Assembly: GCA_945872065.1 (NCBI GenBank)
Contig: CAMBYH010000014.1
Location: 1-38,273 of the forward strand
DNA: 38,273 nt
Direction: 5' to 3'
Source: Arsukibacterium tuosuense
GTDB taxonomy: Bacteria; Pseudomonadota; Gammaproteobacteria; Steroidobacterales; GCA-2729495
This document shows positions 1 through 8,986 of this stretch, in pieces. The notes under the pieces are model-generated. The model had not been told where the DNA came from. It saw only the letters and a list, made by a program, of their open reading frames with translations, and searched no databases. Position numbers and translations under genes: made by a program. Position 1 is the first letter of the stretch; each line of letters begins with the position of its first letter.

Positions 1-588
1 GTGCTCACCGCCGAACAGATCGCAGCCTTGCCGAAGTTCAACCGGTACATGGACACGGATGGCGACGGCATCGCCGCCCGGACCCTCCCGGGCACCCACC
101 CGAAGGGGGCTTTCTTTACGCGGGGCTCCGGCCACAACATGTATGGCGCCTATACCGAGGATGCTGCGGAGTATCAGGCTGTGGTGGACCGCCTGCGCCG
201 CAAGTTCGACACCGCGAAGGAGCTGATGCCGCCCGCTGAGGCTGACGTTGATCCCAGGTGCCGCAGCGGGTTCCTCACCATCGGCTCCTGTGACAATGCC
301 GTCAAGGAAGCCCGGGCCCAGCTGGCGGAGTCGGGGCTGCGTCTCAACTACCTTCGCGTCAAGGGCTTTCCCTTCGGCAAGGATGTGCAGGACTACCTGG
401 ACAGCCACGATCGCATCTACGTCGTCGAGCAGAACCGGGACGCGCAGCTGCGCAGCCTGCTGATGCTGGAAACCCGGGTTGATCCCAACAAGCTCGTGCC
501 CGTGCTCCACTACGACGGGCTGCCAATCCTCGCCAGGTCCGTCGTGGACGGCGTCAATCAGGATCTCGCGCGAGGCAAAGCCGCATGA
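1..588 (+). CDS. korA: 2-oxoacid:ferredoxin oxidoreductase alpha subunit, C-terminal part
   Basis: This is the last 195 residues of a KorA-type alpha subunit, which with KorB oxidatively decarboxylates a 2-oxoacid (probably 2-oxoglutarate) to the acyl-CoA and reduces ferredoxin in the cytoplasm. The stretch TRGSGHNMYGAYTED and the C-terminal YVVEQNRDAQLRSLL region are typical of the family. The frame is open at the window edge and these subunits are usually about 600 residues, so the GTG at base 1 is probably not the real start. The stop overlaps the korB start as ATGA, which indicates translational coupling. Substrate preference cannot be read from this fragment. Confidence 0.9.
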   Translation: MLTAEQIAALPKFNRYMDTDGDGIAARTLPGTHPKGAFFTRGSGHNMYGAYTEDAAEYQAVVDRLRRKFDTAKELMPPAEADVDPRCRSGFLTIGSCDNAVKEARAQLAESGLRLNYLRVKGFPFGKDVQDYLDSHDRIYVVEQNRDAQLRSLLMLETRVDPNKLVPVLHYDGLPILARSVVDGVNQDLARGKAA

Positions 589-1640
589 GCTTCATCACCA
601 AGCCAAAAGTTGCCCATCCGCAGCTCCCCCGCAACGAGCTGAATCTGACCGTGCGGGACTACGAGGGGGCCATGTCCACCCTCTGCGCCGGCTGCGGCCA
701 CGACTCCATTACGGGCGCCATCATGCAGGCTGCCTTTGAGCTCGCGATTCCCCCGTACCGCATGGCCAAGCTGTCCGGTATCGGGTGTTCGTCAAAGACG
801 CCCGCCTACTTTGCCAGCGCTTCCCACGGCTTCAACACGGTCCACGGCCGCATGCCGTCGGTGGCAACCGGCGCCAATGCCGCGAACCCGGACCTGTATT
901 ACATTGGCGTGTCCGGCGACGGGGACACGCTCTCCATCGGCCTGGGTCAGTTCCTCCACGCCGTCCGGCGTAATCTCAACATGCTCTACCTGATCGAGAA
1001 CAACGGCGTGTATGGCCTCACGAAGGGCCAGTTCTCGGCCTCGGCAGACGTGGGCTCCCGGGCAAAGAAGGGTGAAACCAACCAGCAGCCCCCTATTGAT
1101 CCGGCACTCACGTTGCTGGCGACGGGCGCGACCTTCATCGCGCGCAGCTTTTCCGGCGACCGGGAGCAGCTGGTCCCGCTGATCAAGGCAGGGCTGACGC
1201 ACCGGGGCTTCGCGGTGATTGACGTGATTTCCCCCTGCGTGACCTTCAACGATCATGAGGGCTCGACCAAGAGTTATGAATTCACCCGCAAGCACTCCAT
1301 GACGGCCATCTACGCGGACTTCGTGCCCCCCGCGAAGGAGATTCGCGCCCAGTACGCGGCCGGCGAGGCCATGCCCGTGCAGATGCATGACGGCAGCCAG
1401 ATCGTGCTGCGCAAGGCGGACGGCGCCTACGACCCCACCGACCGGGTCGCGGCCTTCGAGTACATCCAGACGCATCAGAAGGCCGGTGAGATCGTTACGG
1501 GCCTGCTGTACATCGACGAGACCAAGCCGGATATGCACGAACTCGCGAATACGCCCCCTGGCCCCCTCGCCAGCCTGCCCTTTGCCAAGGTCTGTCCCGG
1601 TAACAAGACCCTGGCGTCGATCCAGAGCCGCTTTCGCTGA
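585..1640 (+). CDS. korB: 2-oxoacid:ferredoxin oxidoreductase beta subunit
   Basis: This 351-residue protein is the thiamine-diphosphate-binding half of the oxidoreductase. CAGCGH near residue 30 supplies cysteines expected to hold the iron-sulfur cluster. GDGD followed by LSIG, and then ENNGVYGLTKGQ, form the ThDP/metal site. The length matches KorB proteins of aerobic and microaerobic proteobacteria. The ATG overlaps the korA stop (ATGA), so the two are one operon. No separate gamma or delta subunit gene follows; downstream are a lipoprotein and a small membrane protein. That the enzyme belongs to 2-oxoglutarate metabolism is inference from family. Confidence 0.92.
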   Translation: MSFITKPKVAHPQLPRNELNLTVRDYEGAMSTLCAGCGHDSITGAIMQAAFELAIPPYRMAKLSGIGCSSKTPAYFASASHGFNTVHGRMPSVATGANAANPDLYYIGVSGDGDTLSIGLGQFLHAVRRNLNMLYLIENNGVYGLTKGQFSASADVGSRAKKGETNQQPPIDPALTLLATGATFIARSFSGDREQLVPLIKAGLTHRGFAVIDVISPCVTFNDHEGSTKSYEFTRKHSMTAIYADFVPPAKEIRAQYAAGEAMPVQMHDGSQIVLRKADGAYDPTDRVAAFEYIQTHQKAGEIVTGLLYIDETKPDMHELANTPPGPLASLPFAKVCPGNKTLASIQSRFR

Positions 1641-1686
1641 TTTGTCGATGGCGCCGGTCGGCGCTCCTGCGGGCAAGGAGACTTTT

Positions 1687-2547
1687 GTGCTGTTGCGCGG
1701 TCTGATTCTCATCGTCTTTCTGGCCGGCTGCTCGAGCCAGTCGGACTCCCCGGTCAGCGCCTCCGACCGGGAGACCCTGCAGCGCACCGCCGAGGCCCAT
1801 GCTCACGACGTGCCAGTGGCGACTCCAGCGGCCACGACGCCCCCCGTGGCGGAAGTCACCGGCAAAACGGTCAGCTATGGCACTGTTGGTGGCGCGCCCG
1901 TCGAGGGCTGGCTCGTGCGGCCAAAGCAGGCGCGCGGCCGCTTGCCCGGCCTCATCGTCATCCACGAGTGGTGGGGCCTGAACGACAACGTCCGTGACGA
2001 AGCGGGGCGGCTTGCGGCAGAGGGCTACGTGGTGCTTGCGGTAGACCTGTATGGCGGCAAACTGGCCACGCAGCCCCCGGCGGCGATGAAGCTCAGTCAG
2101 GAACTCACGGCGAACCCCGGCCCCGCCGAAGAGAACCTGCGGGCGGCCTACCGGTATCTGGACAAGGTCGAGAAGGCTCCGCGCATCGGCACCATCGGCT
2201 GGTGCCTCGGCGGCCGCTGGTCGCTGCGGGCGGCCCTGCTGTTCCCCGACCAGATCGATGCAACGGTTATCTACTACGGTTCAGTCAAGGTCACGGACGC
2301 GGAACTGGCGACCCTCAGGATGCCGATCCTTGGCCTCTTCGGTTCAAAGGACCGGGTGGTGCCGCTGCCCACGGTGACGGCCTTCGAGGCGGCTCTGCAG
2401 CGGCTCGGCAAGAACGCTGATATCCGGGTCTACGAAGGGGCTGACCACGCCTTTGCGAATCCGTCCGGGACCGCTTACGACGCGCCCGCCGCCGAGGATG
2501 CGTGGCGCCGGACCACCGCATTCCTGAAGGACAATCTCGACCAGTGA
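1687..2547 (+). CDS. dienelactone-hydrolase family lipoprotein
   Basis: This is a 286-residue alpha/beta hydrolase of the dienelactone hydrolase family carried on a lipoprotein signal (lipobox LAGC, lipidated Cys15). The DLH triad is visible: Cys173 in GWCLGG, Asp222 in GSKDRVV and His254 in EGADHAF; the family HEWWG segment is also present. I chose the GTG at 1687 because AAGGAG lies just upstream and it gives a clean signal peptide. The reading frame is open much further upstream, but that part is shadow inside korB. Exported lipid-anchored DLH proteins have no settled substrate. It follows korB by 46 bp and overlaps the next gene by four bases. Confidence 0.85.
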   Translation: MLLRGLILIVFLAGCSSQSDSPVSASDRETLQRTAEAHAHDVPVATPAATTPPVAEVTGKTVSYGTVGGAPVEGWLVRPKQARGRLPGLIVIHEWWGLNDNVRDEAGRLAAEGYVVLAVDLYGGKLATQPPAAMKLSQELTANPGPAEENLRAAYRYLDKVEKAPRIGTIGWCLGGRWSLRAALLFPDQIDATVIYYGSVKVTDAELATLRMPILGLFGSKDRVVPLPTVTAFEAALQRLGKNADIRVYEGADHAFANPSGTAYDAPAAEDAWRRTTAFLKDNLDQ

Positions 2548-2846
2548 TCCGCCGGCTTGGCGAAGTCAGTTACAAGATTGCCCGCCGCATCGTCATCGCG
2601 GTCATCGGTGGCACCATTCTGCTGGGTGGAATCATCATGCTGGCCACGCCGGGCCCCGGCCTGGCGGTCATTCTGCTGGGCCTTGCCATTCTCGCCATCG
2701 AGTTCGCCTGGGCAAAGCTCTGCCTGGCCAAGGTCAGGCACAGCGTCACACCGGAGGGCCGTGAGGCCCTGCGCGGCCACTACGTAAGCCTGCGGGAGCG
2801 CTGGGTCGGCAAGAAGACAGACGGGAAGCCCGCGGAAAAACCCTAG
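2544..2846 (+). CDS. PGPGW-type small membrane protein
   Basis: This small membrane protein (100 residues from GTG 2544) carries the ATPGPGLAVILLGLAILAIEFAWAK type of segment that defines the PGPGW family, with two hydrophobic helices and a basic C-terminus. The GTG overlaps the previous stop as GTGA, with AAGGAC about 12 bases upstream, so translation is probably coupled. An ATG further upstream at 2502 is possible but would overlap the lipoprotein by 46 bases. The family has no assigned function. Its stop codon overlaps the stop of the convergent thioredoxin gene. Confidence 0.75.
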   Translation: MIRRLGEVSYKIARRIVIAVIGGTILLGGIIMLATPGPGLAVILLGLAILAIEFAWAKLCLAKVRHSVTPEGREALRGHYVSLRERWVGKKTDGKPAEKP

Positions 2847-3595
2847 TGCAGCAGGTGTCCCAGCCGGCGCCGGTAGTCATGAACTACGGGATCCGTGCTG
2901 CCGAGCCACTCAAACAGGCGTAACAGTGCCAGGCGTCCGGCATCGTCCCGATAGGCGCGACTCCGCGTGGTCAGGGTCAGGAAGGCTTCGGCGGCCCTGC
3001 CGTGGGCGCCGGCCCCCGCCGCCTTCAGTCCCTCGCGATACAGCGCATCGAGATCAGCGGTTCCCGCGCTGATCTCCCTGAGTTCCTCTGCGAAATATAC
3101 CTGCACGCGCAGGCCACGCACTCGCTCGGTTTCCTGGCGATCCGCCGGCAGCTCATCAAGGAGCCTGCGGGTCGTGGCCGGATCCCTAGCTCGCAAAGCC
3201 TCTTCCGCCAGGTCTTCTCCCGACTTCTCCGTCGGTGCGGCGGCGGGCGCTGCCTCGTCGGGCGCCAGGAACGGCGCCACCCACTCCTGGATGGCGTGGG
3301 CCGGCTGCAGACCCACAAACTGGCTGGCGAGCTTGCCGTCCCTGAAGAGCATGACAGTGGGGATGCTGCGAATCTGGAACTGGCGCGCCAGCTGCTGCTC
3401 GGCATCGGTATCGACCTTGAGTACCTTCGCGCGCCCGGCGAGGGACTCCGCCACGGTCTCAAGAATCGGCCCGAGCGTCTTGCAGGGTCCGCACCAGGTC
3501 GCCCAGAAATCCACAATCACGGGCAGGTGGTGGGAAGCCTCAAGCACGTCCTTCTCGAAAGTGGCGAGACCGGTAGCTTGAACGGTGTTCGACAT
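2843..3595 (-). CDS. cnoX: thioredoxin/TPR protein of the YbbN/CnoX type
   Basis: This is a 250-residue protein with an N-terminal thioredoxin fold (residues 1-110) and an alpha-helical TPR-like C-terminal half, the layout of YbbN/CnoX chaperedoxins that protect proteins and hand them to GroEL. The active site is a canonical WCGPC (Cys35, Cys38), so it should be redox-active, unlike E. coli YbbN, which has a changed motif. The cis-Pro region SIPTVMLFRDGK is intact. The start is ATG 3595, with GGAG about ten bases upstream. The frame stays open to 3892, but that extension runs through a terminator and promoter and is not coding. Its own promoter must lie in the 80 bases after the upstream terminator unless readthrough occurs. 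Confidence 0.85.
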   Translation of the reverse strand: MSNTVQATGLATFEKDVLEASHHLPVIVDFWATWCGPCKTLGPILETVAESLAGRAKVLKVDTDAEQQLARQFQIRSIPTVMLFRDGKLASQFVGLQPAHAIQEWVAPFLAPDEAAPAAAPTEKSGEDLAEEALRARDPATTRRLLDELPADRQETERVRGLRVQVYFAEELREISAGTADLDALYREGLKAAGAGAHGRAAEAFLTLTTRSRAYRDDAGRLALLRLFEWLGSTDPVVHDYRRRLGHLLH

Positions 3596-3677
3596 GGGCT
3601 GGTACTCCGCTGCAGCAGGCCACAAGGCTGCCTGAAGTATCGCTGTGGTTGCGCGGGTCCGCGCTTTCAAGCGCCAG

Positions 3678-3727
3678 AAAAAAAAGGAGCCCGCAGGCTG
3701 ACGCAGATAGCGCCAGCCAGGGGCTCC
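3678..3727 (-). terminator. intrinsic terminator with nested hairpin
   Basis: Reading on the minus strand, GGAGCCC (3727-3721) pairs with GGGCTCC (3692-3686). Inside, CTGGC-side bases 3718-3714 pair with 3700-3696, and GCG 3712-3710 pairs with CGC 3704-3702. Eight T follow immediately (3685-3678). This is a textbook Rho-independent terminator for minus-strand transcription. It lies about 80 bases before the thioredoxin start, so it ends the upstream transcript rather than that gene. Confidence 0.85.
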
Positions 3728-3840
3728 AAGGGCAGGACTTCGAGGGGGGTCAAAGTCGTGCCGCGTTTCAAGGCTTTCCGGGGGGACGGACCTGCCGGCG
3801 GCCACTTGGAGGGCCGTGGACGCCAGCAAAGCACTTGATG
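3678..3840 (-). ncRNA. putative sigma-54-dependent small RNA
   Basis: Seen directly: a -24/-12 element at 3866-3851 predicts a transcript start near 3840. No gene begins in the next 160 bases, and a strong intrinsic terminator ends in eight U at 3685-3678. The predicted RNA is about 160 nt. It contains a hairpin at 3816-3799 (CGGCC/GGCCG) whose loop side carries CCUCC, a second at 3757-3736 (GACTT/AAGTC) with a run of six C in the loop, and the terminator hairpin. Such C-rich loops resemble anti-Shine-Dalgarno seeds of trans-acting sRNAs. That it is a stable regulator is inference; the alternative is an attenuated leader of the thioredoxin gene. I do not recognise a known RNA family. Confidence 0.6.
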
Positions 3841-3850
3841 GAAGACTCGT

Positions 3851-3866
3851 TGCAGGAGTCGTGCCA
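3851..3866 (-). promoter_or_regulatory. sigma-54 (-24/-12) promoter
   Basis: On the minus strand the sequence is TGGCAC, five bases (GACTC), then CTGCA. This matches the TGGCAC-N5-TTGCA consensus at all but one position, with the invariant GG and GC correctly spaced. The C of -12 is base 3852, giving a start near 3840. Upstream are an IHF consensus and two palindromes, and the divergent gene encodes a sigma-54 activator, which strengthens the call. Confidence 0.75.
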
Positions 3867-3882
3867 AAGTTGGCGTCTATAA

Positions 3883-3895
3883 AATCAATCACTTA
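3883..3895. promoter_or_regulatory. IHF binding site
   Basis: AATCAATCACTTA fits the IHF consensus WATCAANNNNTTR at every defined position. It lies about 43-55 bases upstream of the predicted sigma-54 transcript start, between the promoter and the palindromes, where IHF normally bends DNA to bring the activator to the polymerase. Confidence 0.55.
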
Positions 3896-3903
3896 GCGGC
3901 TCG

Positions 3904-3958
3904 GTAAGCACGAGAAACCGTGACTTACGAAAAAGCGTTTTCCAGAGGCGCGGAAAAC
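3904..3958. promoter_or_regulatory. two palindromic candidate enhancer sites (UAS)
   Basis: Site 1: GTAAG-CACG (3904-3912) faces CGTG-A-CTTAC (3919-3928), an inverted repeat with one bulged base. Site 2: GTTTTCC (3937-3943) and GGAAAAC (3952-3958) form a perfect 7-bp inverted repeat with an 8-bp spacer. Both contain GAAA(A)CCGTG in the same orientation, about 40 bp apart, close to four helical turns. They sit about 65-118 bases upstream of the predicted start, the usual range for activator enhancers. Site 2 abuts the GTG start of the activator, so autoregulation is possible. Confidence 0.5.
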
Positions 3959-3959
3959 C

Positions 3960-5780
3960 GTGTACCTTCCCGGAGTGGCCACCCTGGATTCCTATCTCGC
4001 GCTGTTCCACCGGATCCCGGTCATGGCAGCTCTGCTGGACCGGGAAGGCTGTTTCATCGAGGTCAGCGACAACTGGGTGAGCAGGACCGGCTTTACAGCG
4101 GAAGCGCTGCGGGGTCGCCGACCCGAGGACGTCGCCACGGCAGACAGCGCCAGACGGATCCGGGAGGAGCACCGCCCCTGCTTCCGCCGCACCGGTCGGC
4201 TCGACAACGTCCCGGTGGAGTTCCACACGGCCGACGGTACGACGCTGGAACTGTTGGTCACGAGTACCGCCGAGTACGACGCCTCGGGACTCTTCCTGCA
4301 TTCCCTGTCGGTATTCACTGAGTTGTCCGACCGGGCCCGCCTGGAGCGCCGCTACCGGGATCTTTACCAGGCCACCCCGGCGATGCTGCACACCGTCGAC
4401 CCGGAGGGCAGGCTGACCGATGTCAGTGACCACTGGCTCGACAAACTGGGTTACACCCGCGACGAGGTTCTCGGCCGCTCAATTCTGGACTTCATGACTG
4501 ATGCCTCCCGCGCGCCCCTGGTGGGGCGTGTGCGGGAGATCATCAACGCCGGCGACATCCGGAACGTGCCGCGCCAGATGGTGACCCGGAGCGGGGAGGT
4601 GCGCGAGGTCCTGCTGTCGTCCCACACGGAGAGGGATGCCCGGCAGGCCGTGGTTCGCACCCTGGTAGCCAGCAAGGATGTGACGGAACGCAACCGGGCG
4701 GAAGCTCGCCTGAAGGAGGCGTACGGCGAGATCGCGCGGCTCAAGGAGGAACTCGAGCGGGAGCGGGACTACCTGCGGGAAGAGGTCCGGGTGTCCATGA
4801 ACTTCGGCCGGATCGTGGGGGGCAGCCCGGCACTGCTGGCTATGCTGGCCCGGATCGAGGCGGTCGCCGACACGCCAGCCAGTGTCCTGATCCTGGGTGA
4901 AACTGGCACGGGCAAGGAGCTGGTAGCCCACGCTATCCATACGCGGAGCAGCCGTTCCAATGCGCCCCTGGTGAAGGTCAACTGTGCGTCGATTTCCGAC
5001 GAGCTGTTTGAGAGCGAATTCTTTGGACACGTGCGGGGCGCCTTTACGGGCGCACACCGGGATCGGGTCGGGCGCTTCCAGCTGGCTGATGGCGGGACCA
5101 TTTTCCTGGACGAGGTGGGCGAGATCCCGCTGGCACTGCAGGGCAAACTGCTGCGGGTACTCCAGGAGAAGGAGTTCGAGCGGGTCGGCGATGAATTGAC
5201 GCGGATGGTGGATGTGCGGGTGATCGCGGCCAGCAACAAGGACCTGGAGAGAGCTGTTGAGGCTGGCGAGTTCCGGGAGGACCTCTATTACCGCCTGAGC
5301 GTCTTCCCCGTGCAGGTGCCTCCGCTCCGGCGGCGCGGCGATGACGTCGTCCAGCTCGCGGTGCACTTTCTCCAGCAGGTTTGCCGGGAATTCGGCCGAT
5401 CCTGCCCAACCATTACCCAGGCCCAGGCGGACGCCCTGCGGCGTTATCCCTGGCCGGGCAATGTCCGTGAACTCAAGAACGTGATCGAGCGGGCGCTCAT
5501 TCTCTCGACCGGGGACAACCTGCGCCTCGACCTGTCCCTGCCTGAGGCGCAGGTCGGGGTCAGTGTTGCCCCTGCAGCTGCTCCGCCTGCAGGAGCGACG
5601 GGGGAGACCCACCCGTTTCTGACGGAGATCCAGATGCGGGACCAGCAGCGCAACAACCTCCTCGCTGCCCTGGAGGCTGCCGGGTGGCGGGTGGCGGGCA
5701 AGGGCGGCGCTGCCGATCTGCTGGGCATTCGGCCCTCCACACTGGCGGACCGCATCAGGAGCTTTCAGATCCAACGCTGA
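3960..5780 (+). CDS. sigma-54-dependent transcriptional activator (PAS-PAS-AAA+-Fis)
   Basis: This is a 606-residue enhancer-binding protein. Two PAS-like sensory domains occupy about residues 10-115 and 128-240, then a charged coiled coil (243-275). The AAA+ domain has Walker A GETGTGKE (313-320), the sigma-54-contacting GAFTGA loop (360-365), Walker B FLDE (382-385) and the SNKD sensor. A proline/alanine linker leads to a Fis-type helix-turn-helix (about 560-604). There is no receiver domain, so it probably senses a ligand or redox signal through PAS rather than phosphorylation. The GTG start has AGAGG about 11 bases upstream; ATG 4023 is an alternative that would clip PAS1. It is divergent from a sigma-54 promoter, its likely target. 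Confidence 0.92.
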   Translation: MYLPGVATLDSYLALFHRIPVMAALLDREGCFIEVSDNWVSRTGFTAEALRGRRPEDVATADSARRIREEHRPCFRRTGRLDNVPVEFHTADGTTLELLVTSTAEYDASGLFLHSLSVFTELSDRARLERRYRDLYQATPAMLHTVDPEGRLTDVSDHWLDKLGYTRDEVLGRSILDFMTDASRAPLVGRVREIINAGDIRNVPRQMVTRSGEVREVLLSSHTERDARQAVVRTLVASKDVTERNRAEARLKEAYGEIARLKEELERERDYLREEVRVSMNFGRIVGGSPALLAMLARIEAVADTPASVLILGETGTGKELVAHAIHTRSSRSNAPLVKVNCASISDELFESEFFGHVRGAFTGAHRDRVGRFQLADGGTIFLDEVGEIPLALQGKLLRVLQEKEFERVGDELTRMVDVRVIAASNKDLERAVEAGEFREDLYYRLSVFPVQVPPLRRRGDDVVQLAVHFLQQVCREFGRSCPTITQAQADALRRYPWPGNVRELKNVIERALILSTGDNLRLDLSLPEAQVGVSVAPAAAPPAGATGETHPFLTEIQMRDQQRNNLLAALEAAGWRVAGKGGAADLLGIRPSTLADRIRSFQIQR

Positions 5781-5860
5781 CGCCGGGCCCCAAGTTCCGG
5801 CACAATCACGCGCGCCGGGGGAAATGGTCCCCACGGCCTCACCCGGGAGTCCGCCCACGC

Positions 5861-7726
<1,866 letters not shown>

Positions 7727-7759
7727 GGGGCGCCAAGCAGACAGGGGAGGGGATTCAGG

Positions 7760-8986
7760 ATGATCAACAGCGGCGATACCGCGTGGCTGCTTGTCGCCAC
7801 CGCACTGGTTCTCTTCATGACCCTGCCAGGGCTGGCCCTGTTCTATGGCGGGCTGGTCCGCAGCCGCAACGTACTGTCGGTCCTCATGCAGTGTTTCGCC
7901 ATTGCAGCGGTCGTGTCCCTGCTCTGGATGGTGGTGGGCTACAGCCTGGTGTTCACCGACGGGGGCGCCGCCCAGGCCTGGACGGGTGGACTGAGCAAGG
8001 CGTTCCTTGCGGGCATCACGGTGGAGTCCATTACGGGCACGGTCCCGGAGTCCGTGTTCGCGATGTTTCAGCTGACCTTCGCCATCATCACGCCCGCTCT
8101 CATTGTTGGCGCGTTTGCGGAGCGCATGCGGTTTGCGGCGATGCTGCTCTTCTCTACGCTCTGGCTCCTGCTGGTCTACGTGCCGGTGGCCCACTGGGTG
8201 TGGGGCGGCGGCTGGCTTGCCCAGATGAAGTTCCTGGATTTCGCTGGCGGGTCAGTGGTTCACATCAACGCCGGGGTCGCTGCCCTCGTGGCAGCCCTCG
8301 TTATCGGCAAGCGGCGGGGCTTTCCGAGTCAGGCGATGACGCCCCACAACCTGCCCGCAGCCGTGACCGGTGCCGGGATGCTCTGGGTCGGCTGGTTCGG
8401 CTTCAACGCTGGTAGTGCCCTGGCTGCCAATGGCTCTGCCGGCATGGCCATGCTGGTGACCCACGTTGCGGCGGCAGCAGGCTGCGTGGCCTGGATGGCC
8501 CAGGAGTGGCTGCGTTTCGGCAAGCCCAGCGTGCTGGGCATCGTCACGGGTATGGTGGCCGGGCTTGGCACCATTACACCCGCTTCCGGCTTCGTAGGCC
8601 CCGGCGGCGCACTCGCCATTGGGCTCCTCGCAGGCACCGTGTGCTTCTGGGCTACCCAGTTCATCAAGCGGCGTCTCGCCATTGATGACTCCCTGGACGT
8701 TTTCCCCGTCCATGGCGTCGGCGGGATCATGGGCACACTACTGACCGGCGTGTTTGGCGCAGCAGCCCTCGGGGGCATCGGGCACCCGGATGGCCGGACC
8801 ATCGCGGCCCAGCTGGGTGTGCAACTGATCGGCACGGTCGCGACGATCGTCTGGGCGGGGGGCATGACCTGGCTCTTGCTGAAAGTGACCGCCCTGGTCT
8901 GCGATCTGAGGGTGACTGCCGAAGAAGAAAACGAAGGCCTGGACCTCGTGCTCCACGAGGAGCGCGGCTACAACATCACGTCGTAG
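7760..8986 (+). CDS. amtB: ammonium transporter AmtB
   Basis: This is a 408-residue integral membrane channel with about 11 helices that conducts ammonia/ammonium across the inner membrane. The twin pore histidines are His168 (VVHINAG) and His318 (VHGVGG), matching E. coli mature numbering. The N-terminal GDTAWLLVATALVLFM and FYGGLVRSRN segments are typical. There is no cleavable signal peptide before the first helix, unlike E. coli AmtB. The ATG has a strong GGGGAGGGG upstream. It follows glnK by 83 bases containing the REP-like palindrome. Its 3' end overlaps the convergent msrQ by 11 bases. Confidence 0.95.
   Translation: MINSGDTAWLLVATALVLFMTLPGLALFYGGLVRSRNVLSVLMQCFAIAAVVSLLWMVVGYSLVFTDGGAAQAWTGGLSKAFLAGITVESITGTVPESVFAMFQLTFAIITPALIVGAFAERMRFAAMLLFSTLWLLLVYVPVAHWVWGGGWLAQMKFLDFAGGSVVHINAGVAALVAALVIGKRRGFPSQAMTPHNLPAAVTGAGMLWVGWFGFNAGSALAANGSAGMAMLVTHVAAAAGCVAWMAQEWLRFGKPSVLGIVTGMVAGLGTITPASGFVGPGGALAIGLLAGTVCFWATQFIKRRLAIDDSLDVFPVHGVGGIMGTLLTGVFGAAALGGIGHPDGRTIAAQLGVQLIGTVATIVWAGGMTWLLLKVTALVCDLRVTAEEENEGLDLVLHEERGYNITS

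Noticed and set aside
3678-3840. 6S RNA or another known housekeeping RNA
   Set aside because: The predicted fold is a series of small hairpins with C-rich loops, not the long open-complex-like stem of 6S RNA, and the promoter is sigma-54 type.
3596-3892. N-terminal extension of the thioredoxin/TPR gene (frame open to 3892)
   Set aside because: It would be translated through a T8 terminator and across the -24/-12 promoter, has no family similarity, and ATG 3595 gives the normal thioredoxin N-terminus.
4479-5858. Long antisense open frame over the sigma-54 activator
   Set aside because: It is a shadow of high-GC codon use; the plus-strand protein has all AAA+ motifs and the antisense translation has no recognisable domain.
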